A stretch of 64,000 nt of DNA. Source: a bacterium. GTDB taxonomy: Bacteria; Hinthialibacterota; Hinthialibacteria; Hinthialibacterales; Hinthialibacteraceae. Under the pieces are notes generated by a model. It saw only the letters and a program-made list of their open reading frames with translations, was not told where the DNA came from and did no database searches. The DNA lies in NCBI GenBank assembly GCA_016125385.1, contig WGLV01000025.1, positions 56,811 through 120,810 on the forward strand, in the 5' to 3' direction. A program made the position numbers and the translations under genes. Each line of letters begins with the position of its first letter. Position 1 is the stretch's first letter. Positions 23,907-32,458 of this stretch are shown piece by piece.

Positions 23907-25760
23907 TTAGCGGTTGGGGGTGATATCGGTGATGCGGCCGCCGAATTCTTCAGCGATCTTGCTGAAGAACGGGTCCTGCTCGGCTCGTTCGCGCAACTCC
24001 CGCCGCGTGGGGCCGGGCGTTTTGGCGTCGTTCGCACCGGAGGACGGTTCGGGTGACGCGCTGTTCCCATTCTCGTTCGATCCGCCCGCGTGCGTTGGCA
24101 TGTCCTGATGGATTTCGTATATCGCCTGCAGCGGTTTGCCGAACGAACGCTGAAGAAACTGCGTCATCGCCTTGGAATTGCGCGGCTGATTGAGCAGTTT
24201 GAGCTGGAAGGCGTTTTGCGCGGGCAGGGCGATCCGCACGTTCTGCCCCGTGATGTCGAGCGGCGCGCTGTCTTGCAGCGCCCCCGCCAGAAAGGCGTTT
24301 TCACTCTCGATTTCGTGCAGAAACTGGTCCCATGTCGATTGCAGCAGCCCCGCCGTGGGGCCTTCTTTCTGAGGCGCTTCCCGCGCGGGATTTTCTTCCT
24401 GAACGGGAGCGCGTTCAGCCTGAGTTTCCTGCGGCGCTGTGGCGGCGGCGGACGCCGCGCTCCCCGCATCCGATGCGCCGGCCGGTTTTTCCTTCTCGCT
24501 CGACGTGGCGGGTTTTTCCGGCTCGGGCGAGACGGTAGGCGCTGGCGCCGGATTGGGACGCGGGGCGGGGGCGGGAATCGAGATGGGCTGATTCGCGCCC
24601 GGTGAACTGGATATCTTTTTCAACAGGTCGTCGATCCGTACCGCCTGGCCTGCTTTGGCCGCCTTGATGGCGTACATTTCTAATATCAGCCGCGCGTCCG
24701 AGGCGAAGGCCATGCGGCGCTCCGCTTCCCAAAGCATGTCGGTGATATAAAGCACCTGTTCGATGGGCGCGCGTTCGGCGGTGGCTTTCAATTGCTTGAT
24801 AAATTCGTCGGGCAGGTCGAGCAGTTCCGAATCGCCGCCCGTGATGCGGCAGACCGCCAGATTGCGCAGATGCCGCAGACATTCGCCCAGAAAAAGCCGG
24901 ACGTCCTTCCCCTGGTCTGACACGCCGTCGATGACGGATAACACGCCGGGCAGATCGCAGTCGAACAACGCGTTGCAGAATCGTTCAAGCCAGTCGATCT
25001 CAATGACGCCCAGAATCTCTTCGGTTTCGGCTGCGTTCAGCCCCTCCGAACAGAAGGCCAACACCTGATCGAGCAGCACCAGAGCGTCGCGTAACACGCC
25101 TTCAGCCATGCGGGAGATGTGAAAGAGAATCCGGTCCAGCTCATCGCCTTCACATACTTTCACCTCAGTCTGGTTCGTCAGAATCGATTTGAGGTGGTTG
25201 ACGATCACCGATACCGGAATGCGGCGAAATTGAAATCGCTGACATCGCGACAGAATCGTGTTGGGAATCTTGTGCAGCTCGGTGGTCGCGAACAGAAATT
25301 TGCAGTGCGCGGGCGGTTCTTCCAGCGTCTTCAGAAACGCATTGTTGGCGCTGTTGGAGAGCATGTGGCTCTCATCGATGATGTAGATCTTGTACGGGCT
25401 CTGCGAAGGGGTGAACCGCGCGTTTTCGCGCAGTTCGCGGATGTCGTTGACGCTGGTGTTCGACGCCGCGTCGATCTCGATCACGTCGGGGTGAACGCCG
25501 CGCATGATGGCGCGGCATGAATCACATTGGTTGCAGGGTTCGGCGCCCTGACGGTTTTCGCAGTTGAGCGCCTTGGCGAAGATGCGCGCGGTGGTGGTTT
25601 TGCCGGTCCCGCGCGAGCCGGAAAAGATGTACGCGTTGGCGATGCGGTTGCGCTCGAGGCTGTGTTTCAGCGTGCGCATGACGTGATCCTGCGCCAGCAC
25701 CTCGGCGAAGGTCTGCGGCCGGTGTTTCAACGCGGAAACGATGAAGCTGGACGATCCCAT
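23907..25760 (-). CDS. dnaX: DNA polymerase III subunit tau (clamp loader)
   Basis: A 617-residue protein. The frame is open upstream to 25913, but that part overlaps the SRP RNA gene. MGSSSFIVSALKHRPQTF at 25760 is the usual family start. The AAA+ core has Walker A GSRGTGKTTTARIF, a four-Cys zinc module (CENRQGAEPCNQCDSC), Walker B IYIIDESHML, and the sensor region FLFATTELHKIPNTILSRC. A Pro/Ala/Glu-rich linker at about 430-515 leads to a tau-type C-terminal domain. It loads the sliding clamp and organises the replisome. No slippery heptamer for a gamma product was seen. Confidence 0.95.
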   Translation of the reverse strand: MGSSSFIVSALKHRPQTFAEVLAQDHVMRTLKHSLERNRIANAYIFSGSRGTGKTTTARIFAKALNCENRQGAEPCNQCDSCRAIMRGVHPDVIEIDAASNTSVNDIRELRENARFTPSQSPYKIYIIDESHMLSNSANNAFLKTLEEPPAHCKFLFATTELHKIPNTILSRCQRFQFRRIPVSVIVNHLKSILTNQTEVKVCEGDELDRILFHISRMAEGVLRDALVLLDQVLAFCSEGLNAAETEEILGVIEIDWLERFCNALFDCDLPGVLSVIDGVSDQGKDVRLFLGECLRHLRNLAVCRITGGDSELLDLPDEFIKQLKATAERAPIEQVLYITDMLWEAERRMAFASDARLILEMYAIKAAKAGQAVRIDDLLKKISSSPGANQPISIPAPAPRPNPAPAPTVSPEPEKPATSSEKEKPAGASDAGSAASAAATAPQETQAERAPVQEENPAREAPQKEGPTAGLLQSTWDQFLHEIESENAFLAGALQDSAPLDITGQNVRIALPAQNAFQLKLLNQPRNSKAMTQFLQRSFGKPLQAIYEIHQDMPTHAGGSNENGNSASPEPSSGANDAKTPGPTRRELRERAEQDPFFSKIAEEFGGRITDITPNR

Positions 25761-25876
25761 TGTTTTGCAGTGTTTCTCGTGACTGGATTTCAGCCGGCGG
25801 ATCGAAGGAAACTGATAATAGGAGACCGCGTGCGCCGGGTCTTCGAATTGGTTATATCTTTTCAGAGTGTCTCTAA

Positions 25877-26010
25877 AAAAGCAACGGCGCAAGACGCTCC
25901 AACCGCCTTCCACACATACCGGGATTCGATTAAGGCTGCTTCCTTTCGGACCTGACCTGGTTCACGAGCCGGCATTGCAAACAACGGTCTTCAACACGCC
26001 TTGCGCCGCG
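25877..26010 (-). ncRNA. ffs: Signal recognition particle RNA (4.5S, small type)
   Basis: The minus strand carries the invariant SRP core CCAGGTCAGGTCC-GAAA-GGAAGCAGCC at 25934-25960: domain IV with its asymmetric loop and a GNRA tetraloop. The ends pair as GGCGCAAGGCG (5') with CGTCTTGCGCC (3', 25886-25896), closing the usual long hairpin. A run of six T right after gives a built-in terminator. It lies between the cyclophilin gene and dnaX, a common genomic position. The RNA binds Ffh for co-translational membrane targeting. Exact 5' and 3' ends are estimated from the closing helix. Confidence 0.93.
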
Positions 26011-26011
26011 C

Positions 26012-26033
26012 TTTTGGTCCGGATGGACCAAAA
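26012..26033 (-). terminator. Perfect hairpin between cyclophilin gene and SRP RNA gene
   Basis: TTTTGGTCC and GGACCAAAA form a nine-pair stem with a four-base loop. It lies 19 nt after the cyclophilin stop and directly before the SRP RNA. No extended T-tract follows, so a terminator role is only possible; it may be a processing or boundary structure. Confidence 0.35.
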
Positions 26034-26051
26034 CGATATTCGATCGGCGGC

Positions 26052-26711
26052 TTACTTCGAGTCGCCGCTTTCCTTCGATTTCTGATAATCCGCCCAGGTT
26101 TCAATCTTCACGTGCTTGATGGTGACCGGTTCGAGCGGAACGTCGCGCGGGCCGACGGGCGCCGTGGCGATCTTGTCGACCACGTCCATGCCCTCGGCGA
26201 CTTCACCGAACACGGTGTACTGATGGTCGAGATGAGGGGCCGCCTGGTGACAGATGAAAAACTGGCTGCCGGCTGAATTCGGGTCGGAGGTACGAGCCAT
26301 CGAGAGCGTACCGCGTTTGTGGGGTCGGTCGTTAAACTCGGCCTTGATGGTATAACCCGGGCCGCCGGTTCCCCAAGCCGCCTGATTGTCGCTTTTGCTG
26401 TTGGGGTCGCCGCCCTGAATCATAAATCCCTTGATGACGCGATGAAACTTGGTTCCATCGTAAAAATACTCGCCGTTTTCGTCTTTCTTCTGGGCGAGGT
26501 CTTTGAAATTCTTGACGTGGCCCGGCGCAACGTCGGGGAAAAAGCGCAATACGATGTCACCCGCCGTGGTCTGCAAGACCGCGATTTCTTCGTCTGGTTT
26601 CATATCCATGGAGCCATCCTTTTTTGAATCGTCGTCCGCGGTAAACCCAGCCGCCGATACCAATACGAGAAATCCGGCAAGCAGCGCAATGAGAGAGATC
26701 CGTCGTTTCAT
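26052..26711 (-). CDS. Exported cyclophilin-type peptidyl-prolyl isomerase
   Basis: 219 residues from ATG 26711, chosen because AAGGA lies about 9 nt upstream and the sequence opens a signal peptide (MKRRISLIALLAGFLVLVSA, cut near GFTA). The cyclophilin core contains FHRVIKGFMIQGGDP, GGPGYTIKAEF, GTLSMARTSDPNSAGSQFFI and HLDHQYTVFGEV. These include the active-site Arg and the Gln and Phe of the substrate pocket. It would catalyse prolyl cis-trans isomerisation during folding of exported proteins. An acidic-lysine spacer follows the signal. It is the gene upstream of the SRP RNA on the same strand. Confidence 0.93.
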   Translation of the reverse strand: MKRRISLIALLAGFLVLVSAAGFTADDDSKKDGSMDMKPDEEIAVLQTTAGDIVLRFFPDVAPGHVKNFKDLAQKKDENGEYFYDGTKFHRVIKGFMIQGGDPNSKSDNQAAWGTGGPGYTIKAEFNDRPHKRGTLSMARTSDPNSAGSQFFICHQAAPHLDHQYTVFGEVAEGMDVVDKIATAPVGPRDVPLEPVTIKHVKIETWADYQKSKESGDSK

Positions 26712-27133
26712 CGTCTCTGTCCTTTCAATGGATTCCTTGTGTTTCGCCAACAATGCGTATGGGTTTAGTACGGCGTTTCGCCTGATTTCATAACGTCGAT
26801 AACGCGGGGCGAAGCGCTACAGGTTGTCAATCTACTCACACCGATCGAATCAAGCAAGGGATAAGGCCGCGCACTCTCGCCGCCGTCTGTCAATTTGATG
26901 GACACTTTCAATTCAACCGTCAAATTGAAAGAGAACGTCGAAATCGCCGTTTATCGCTGAATCTTGAATTGAATTAACACATTGAAATAACTTTGGTTAG
27001 TGAAAATTGACCGAATCGCTCGCTTTGGCGCCTCTTTGGCAATAGCCCATCGTACTCGGGATGATTTGCAGGTTTGGATCGCTTCGGCTTGGGGTGTCGA
27101 TGAAGCGTGAACTGGTAAAGGCGGGATGATTCG
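26712..27133 (+). other. Intergenic stretch with mutually exclusive hairpins
   Basis: No gene seen in these 422 nt between divergent genes. At 26891-26931 the segment CAATTTGA can pair with TCAAATTG (26920-26927), or CTTTCAATT (26905-26913) can pair with AATTGAAAG (26923-26931). The two foldings exclude each other. Nearer the 27134 start, CGCTTC and GAAGCG frame a small loop. No convincing promoter pair was found. Confidence 0.4.
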
Positions 27134-30100
27134 ATGTGGTGGCTTCTGTTTCTGATAGCGATAGTCTCGGCGGCGCCGCCCGCGTCTTTAGCGGAAATTG
27201 AGCGCATGAGCCATCAACGCCCCGATCACTACCGGAATCTCTGGAACTCGGGCGTTGAAACGCTTTCTCCCGATGGTGAAACGCGCGTTGGTTTTCCCGC
27301 GTATGAATTCGCGCTGCGGGCTGAAGATCACAAAACCATTCTCACGCGGCGTGACTCATTCTCGAATGAAAGCCAGTTTGAAGCATGGGGGCCCGCGCCT
27401 CGCGCCGATCGTTACTTGAATCCCTTGTTCGCGCATGGACGCGTATTCCTGCTGGCCGAGCGCGAAGGCGAATATACCATGTACTCCGCCCGGATAAACG
27501 ATCCGTCTCCGCAGTGGATCAAAGCGGCTGAGCCGTTGAATCAGGGCGTCGACCTCATGTTTCTTGATGAAAACGGCGATTTGTCTCTCTACGGCGCCGA
27601 TCCGGTTACGCAAACCCCGTATCATCTGGCGGGCCAATTTACCGGAGGCGGCTCCCATGTGGTCTGGGGCGCGCCTGATTATCTCAGCCCGAGTGATGGA
27701 GCCGAAGAGCAGGCCCGCGTGCGGCGTTCCGGCGCGTTGCGGGTGAATGGCGAGTTTGATATTCAGAGCGAGGGCCGCTTTCTGGCGATCTCGATTCAGT
27801 CGAACGGATCTCGTGATTTTCAATACCGGGTCAGCGAGGGTGAAAACGCCGTCTATGGCGCGTGGAGCCGCCCGATGACCGATGGATCGGTTCAGCTCAA
27901 TCATCATGGCCGTTTTCTGCAGTACCGCTTCACTGAATCGCGGCCCGGCGCCTGGAAGATCACCCCCCCCAAGCTGGAAGTAACCTATACCCACGATCAT
28001 GACAAAAATCCTGAACAGAACGCCCGATACGCATCGTCAAGCGGCGGCGTCACCACCGGCGCCGCGGATAACGGTGGTCTTGGCGGCTCTCTCGGCGGTT
28101 TGAATGGATCGCTGGCTGGAGGGCTCGAAGGTTCACTGGGTGGTTCACTGGGTGGAAGGGTGAACGGAAACCTGGGCGGATTATCAAGCATGGACGATTT
28201 GAATAAAGACACGCTCTCTTTGGATTCGGCGCCGTCTGAAGACCAGACGAATTCTAATGAAGACAACTCTTCCGCCGCTTCGCCGCAATCATCCAGACAA
28301 AAAAAGAGCGAATCGTCTGATCCACAAAAATCAGATTCCCCAAACAACAATCAGCCGGCTTCAGCGTCAAATACGCAATCGCCGTCAAACCATGACGCAA
28401 GCCCGAAATCGCCGAAACCGGCTCAACCCGATGTAAAGTCCGCTCCCGCTCAATCCGGCGATGCGTCCCCGAAACAGGGCCAGCCCGCGTCTCGGCCCGA
28501 TTCCAAAGCCGATCGGGACGCCTCCCCTCGCCTCAATGGCGATTCGCCGAACCCCTCCGCCTCTGATGCGGATCAACCTGATCCCAGACACGACGCGCCT
28601 CAATCAGACGTGAATACGCCGCCAGAAGCGAAGCCGTCGCCGCGAGCAAATCCCTCGTCAAAACCGAATACGCCGGACAACGGCGCGGAACCGTCTCAAT
28701 CCGGCGCCAGCGTCTCGGCTCCCAATCCACAAAAGAGTTCTTCCGGCGCATCGCCGTCCACCGGCGCCGCCGATCAGAAAGCATCGAACAGCACACCCGC
28801 CCCGTCTTCGCCGGAGGTGAAGTCAGGGCCTCATTCGCCCAGTGGGAAGAGGGCTGAGGGAGCGAGTCCAGCGCGTGAGCCGGGCGAAGCCGTGCATCAT
28901 GAGCCGATGCCGTTGTTTTTTGCCATGTCGCCCGGCTCCGCGCCACTCGCATCTCTGATGGAAGACCCGCCCCGTCCATCGGCGAAAAACGTGTCAAAAA
29001 ATTCAGACGGAGAAAGCGGCGGCGCTTTACCCAGGCCGCGCGAATTGGACCCCGCCCCGGACGATACGCCTGCTGGGAACAATCCCGAATCCTCCCCGCG
29101 CGAGGCGGATGATTCCAATGGCGGCGGCGCCAGCCCTTCGCCCCAGAGCGATTCGGAGTCGCCCCCTGTTGGAGGCGCGAAGCCCCATCAATCTTCGCTG
29201 GATCAATATGGCGATATCCCTGCCCGGTTCGGATCGGGCGCAGGCGGGCGCGCCGGTTCTTCAGCCTCGACGCTGGATCGTGGCCGGGCGGCGTCTGACG
29301 TGATCGAGTCAACCACGTCGTATTACCTGGCTTCAGCCGATCCGAAACATAACGAATCGCGCCCCAAAGGGAAAACGCCGTGGTGGCTGCTATGTCTGCT
29401 GCCGTGGGTGAGGCGCAATGGAAAGAATTCATCGAGTGAGGAAACCGTCGAATTCGAGATGGATGAGCCGAGTTTTTCGCCTCGTTCGCTGATCGACGAG
29501 GCGGGCGGCGGCGGCGCCTGGAACCGGGTGCTGGTTTTTTCGCCCGAAGTCGCCGCGTTACATGAATGGAAGGGCGAGGCCTATGTCCTGTTCAGAAACG
29601 GCGAAATCTGGATAGGCCCCGCGCTGAAAAATGAAGCCGACTGGATCGCTTCGAGCGCAAATGCGGAACAGGCGCTGCATGGGTTTCATCGCCTGGGCCG
29701 GATCGGCGCGGATGTGGACTTTATCGCGATGACGATGGAGGCGAGCGGCCTTTATACGTTTGGCCGCGACCGGAACGGCCGCCCCGCCGGATGGTTCGCG
29801 CCGGGAGCGAAGATGAATGCAATGCGCAAACTCACGCTGCCGAAAGACCTCGGCGCGTTGCGTTGCGCGTGGGCGTCGGCGGGCCGTTTGTGTCTGATGG
29901 GCGAGTCGAACGGCCATCGCGTCGTAGTCTCGGCGAGAGCGGCCGCGAACGGCCCCGCCGCGTGGGAGAAAGAAAAACCCTCGCGCTTTCAGGCGGGCGA
30001 GACCGTCTGCGTTTCAAGCGGCGCCGATCTGTTTTACGCGGGCGCGCCCGAGACCGAGCAGGGGCTGCTCTGGTTGTACGCCGCCGAACGGGATGGTCAC

Positions 30101-30421
30101 CACGGCGACGCGTGGAAGCCGATGGCCAAAACGCCCTACCAGGGCGGCGACGTCTTCATGGTCGGCGACGTGAAAAAGTGTTTTCTGATCGAGATGGAGC
30201 GCGGACGCCCACGCATGTGGTTCCACGTGCTGGGGCGCGGCGAGGATGGCCGCTTTCTGGGCCGCTTTACCCGTGAGGTCGAGTTGCCCCGCAATGGCGA
30301 GTTTTACGGTTCATCGGTCAGCGGCGGCGAACTGGTGCTGGAAGGCCGCGACCCCGAATCGGGCCGCTTGCTTCAGATGCGCGCGCCGGTGCGCGGCCTG
30401 CTCGGAGTCTCCGCCGGGTGA
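27134..30421 (+). CDS. Large exported protein: two beta-propeller-like parts joined by a long disordered linker
   Basis: 1095 residues. A short signal peptide (MWWLLFLIAIVSA, cut near SLAE) is followed by a beta-rich region (about 30-300) with propeller-like blades such as FAHGRVFLLAEREGEYTMYSA. A Gly-rich segment (about 309-352) repeats GGSLGG and GLNGSL. A Ser/Pro/Asn/Asp-rich stretch of roughly 375 residues (about 355-732) must be disordered. A short Trp/Leu hydrophobic patch (TPWWLLCLLPWV, near 746-757) may touch the membrane. The last 300 residues are again blade-like (EAYVLFRNGEIWIG, YTFGRDRNGRPAGWF). No enzyme motif is visible. The size and linker suggest a surface protein. Confidence 0.7.
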   Translation: MWWLLFLIAIVSAAPPASLAEIERMSHQRPDHYRNLWNSGVETLSPDGETRVGFPAYEFALRAEDHKTILTRRDSFSNESQFEAWGPAPRADRYLNPLFAHGRVFLLAEREGEYTMYSARINDPSPQWIKAAEPLNQGVDLMFLDENGDLSLYGADPVTQTPYHLAGQFTGGGSHVVWGAPDYLSPSDGAEEQARVRRSGALRVNGEFDIQSEGRFLAISIQSNGSRDFQYRVSEGENAVYGAWSRPMTDGSVQLNHHGRFLQYRFTESRPGAWKITPPKLEVTYTHDHDKNPEQNARYASSSGGVTTGAADNGGLGGSLGGLNGSLAGGLEGSLGGSLGGRVNGNLGGLSSMDDLNKDTLSLDSAPSEDQTNSNEDNSSAASPQSSRQKKSESSDPQKSDSPNNNQPASASNTQSPSNHDASPKSPKPAQPDVKSAPAQSGDASPKQGQPASRPDSKADRDASPRLNGDSPNPSASDADQPDPRHDAPQSDVNTPPEAKPSPRANPSSKPNTPDNGAEPSQSGASVSAPNPQKSSSGASPSTGAADQKASNSTPAPSSPEVKSGPHSPSGKRAEGASPAREPGEAVHHEPMPLFFAMSPGSAPLASLMEDPPRPSAKNVSKNSDGESGGALPRPRELDPAPDDTPAGNNPESSPREADDSNGGGASPSPQSDSESPPVGGAKPHQSSLDQYGDIPARFGSGAGGRAGSSASTLDRGRAASDVIESTTSYYLASADPKHNESRPKGKTPWWLLCLLPWVRRNGKNSSSEETVEFEMDEPSFSPRSLIDEAGGGGAWNRVLVFSPEVAALHEWKGEAYVLFRNGEIWIGPALKNEADWIASSANAEQALHGFHRLGRIGADVDFIAMTMEASGLYTFGRDRNGRPAGWFAPGAKMNAMRKLTLPKDLGALRCAWASAGRLCLMGESNGHRVVVSARAAANGPAAWEKEKPSRFQAGETVCVSSGADLFYAGAPETEQGLLWLYAAERDGHHGDAWKPMAKTPYQGGDVFMVGDVKKCFLIEMERGRPRMWFHVLGRGEDGRFLGRFTREVELPRNGEFYGSSVSGGELVLEGRDPESGRLLQMRAPVRGLLGVSAG

Positions 30422-30554
30422 TGCGTTGTTGTTTGGAATCCTGCGGTAAAGTTGATCTCTCTCTTTTTTTCACTTCCCCGGGTTCTGATTTTTCGGTACA
30501 GTGGGCTGAATTAGTTATGGAGCGTCAATAAGTTAAAGGGAGAGAACCTGACCG

Positions 30555-31436
30555 ATGAATCGCCGATCCTTCGTTCATTCCGCCGCCAGCGCCGCCGCCG
30601 TAACCATGCTCGCCGGGCGTCCCGCCGCCGCTCAGTCGAAAGCGAAAATCAAAAAAGCCGTGGGAGTGGGCATGTTGCCCGATTCGCTTTCTCTGGAAGA
30701 TCGCTTCAAACTCGCCGCCGGCGTGGGCTTTGATGGCGTCGAAGGGGCCACCACCGAAGACCCCAAACAGGTCGAAGCCATTCGCTCCGCCGCTGAAAAG
30801 GCGGGCATCCGCCTCCACTCGGTGATGAACTCGAATCACTGGCAGTTCCCCCTGTCGAGCCCCAAAGCGGACGATGTAAAAAAGGGAATCGAAGGCATGC
30901 GGACTTCGCTGCAAAACGCGCATGACTGGGGCGCCGATACCGTGTTGCTCGTCCCGGCCGTGGTGAACCCGCAGGTGCGATACGTCGAGGCGTATGAGCG
31001 CTCGCAAAAACATATCCGCGAAGACCTGTTGCCGCTGGCGAAAGAACTCGGCGTGGTGATCGCCGTCGAAGAAGTCTGGAACAAGTTTCTGCTTTCGCCC
31101 ATCGAGTTCGCGAAATACGTCGATGAATTCGATTCGCCTTACCTGAAGGCCTATTTCGATGTGGGGAACGTCGTGCTATACGGATACCCGCAAGACTGGA
31201 TTCGCACGCTGGGCAAGCGCATCGCCAAGCTCCACGTTAAAGGATTCAAGCGGGTCGACAGCGGCTGGCAATGGACGAACGTGCTCGATGGCGACATCGA
31301 CTGGAAAGACGTTCGCAAGGCGCTCGATGAGATCGGGTATGAAGGGTTTATGACAGCCGAAGTGAGCGGCGGCGATGAAGCCTATCTGCGCGATCTCAGC
31401 AAGCGCATGGATTCCATCATCGCTGGAACGGCGTGA
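30555..31436 (+). CDS. Tat-exported sugar phosphate isomerase/epimerase-like TIM-barrel protein
   Basis: A 293-residue protein. An N-terminal twin-arginine signal (NRRSFVHSAASAAAVTML) is followed by an AP-endonuclease-2/xylose-isomerase-like barrel. Barrel markers are GFDGVEG, the metal-ligand region VIAVEEVW, AYFDVGNVVLYG with its Asp and Asn, AKLHVKGF with its His, and MTAEVSGGD with its Glu. Family members isomerise or epimerise sugars with a divalent metal. It shares the Tat-exported, sugar-enzyme theme with the oxidoreductase at 9853, though the genes are far apart. The ribosome-binding region AAAGGGAGAG precedes ATG 30555. Confidence 0.88.
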   Translation: MNRRSFVHSAASAAAVTMLAGRPAAAQSKAKIKKAVGVGMLPDSLSLEDRFKLAAGVGFDGVEGATTEDPKQVEAIRSAAEKAGIRLHSVMNSNHWQFPLSSPKADDVKKGIEGMRTSLQNAHDWGADTVLLVPAVVNPQVRYVEAYERSQKHIREDLLPLAKELGVVIAVEEVWNKFLLSPIEFAKYVDEFDSPYLKAYFDVGNVVLYGYPQDWIRTLGKRIAKLHVKGFKRVDSGWQWTNVLDGDIDWKDVRKALDEIGYEGFMTAEVSGGDEAYLRDLSKRMDSIIAGTA

Positions 31437-31472
31437 TTCGCCGGCATGAGAAAATCAATCACAAGGGCGGGG

Positions 31473-32399
31473 TCAGGCGACCTCGCCCTTGGTGACTTTC
31501 ATGAAGACTTCTTCCAGGTCGGCGGGCACTTCTTTGAAGTAAAGCAGCTTGATCCCTTTCTCCACCAGTTCGCGATGAAGCCGGGTCACCTCAGGCAACT
31601 CGCCAGCATATTCCACCCGCGTGACCTGACCCATCGGTTCGACGTTACGCACGCCGGGGAAATCCCAGAGAACTTTCTCCAGCCGGTCGTCGGGCTCCAG
31701 CAACTCAATCTCTAACACCAGCGCCTCGCGCACCTGGCTCATGATCTTGCGGATCTCGCCCGCCGCCAGCAGCGTACCGCGTTCGATGATGCCGATCTTG
31801 TTGCAGCAGTCGGCCAGTTCGGCGAGAATGTGCGACGAGATCAGGATGGTCTTGCCCATCCGCTGAAGTTCTTTCAACAGTTCTTTAATGTAATGGCGCG
31901 CGCGCGGATCGAGTCCCGAGGCCGGTTCGTCGAGAATCAACACGCAGGGGTCATGAACCAGCGTCTTCGCCAGGCAGAGGCGCTGTTTCATGCCGCGCGA
32001 GAGCCCTTCGACGAAATCGTCTTTCTTGTTGCCCAGATCGAGCAGTTCGATGACGTCGCGGATGATCTTGCCGCGTTTGTCGCGCTTGATGTTGTACGCG
32101 GCGGCGAAAAAGTCGAGATATTCCCACACCCGCATGCCCTCGTACACGCCGAACGAGTCGGGCATGTATCCCATCGAGCGCCGCACGTCCATCGGCTGAT
32201 CGGTGACGCTGAATCCATTGATATACCCTACGCCCGAAGTCGGCTTGAGCAGCGTGGCGAGAAAGCGGATGGTGGTGGTTTTTCCGGCGCCGTTGGGGCC
32301 GATAAATCCGAAAATGTCACCCTTTTCCACGTGAAGAGTAAAGTCTTTGACGGCGACGTGATCGCCGTATTTCTTGTGAAAATTCTCCACCCGTATCAT
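31473..32399 (-). CDS. ABC transporter ATP-binding protein (ABC-2 exporter type)
   Basis: A 308-residue cytoplasmic ATPase. Walker A is FIGPNGAGKTTTIRFLATLL (about 33-52), the signature is LSRGMKQRLCLAKTL, Walker B is CVLILDEPASGLD, and the H-loop is ISSHILAE. A C-terminal extension of about 90 residues, typical of DrrA/NatA-like subunits, follows. The 854-residue lipoprotein is 59 nt upstream on the same strand. Two large permeases start divergently beyond that. Together they look like one exporter system; the cargo is unknown. Confidence 0.94.
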   Translation of the reverse strand: MIRVENFHKKYGDHVAVKDFTLHVEKGDIFGFIGPNGAGKTTTIRFLATLLKPTSGVGYINGFSVTDQPMDVRRSMGYMPDSFGVYEGMRVWEYLDFFAAAYNIKRDKRGKIIRDVIELLDLGNKKDDFVEGLSRGMKQRLCLAKTLVHDPCVLILDEPASGLDPRARHYIKELLKELQRMGKTILISSHILAELADCCNKIGIIERGTLLAAGEIRKIMSQVREALVLEIELLEPDDRLEKVLWDFPGVRNVEPMGQVTRVEYAGELPEVTRLHRELVEKGIKLLYFKEVPADLEEVFMKVTKGEVA

Positions 32400-32458
32400 C
32401 TCGTCTCCTCGTCGGGCGCGCCCGAAGCCGGGCGCGGCGTTACGCGGGTTCGCGATCG

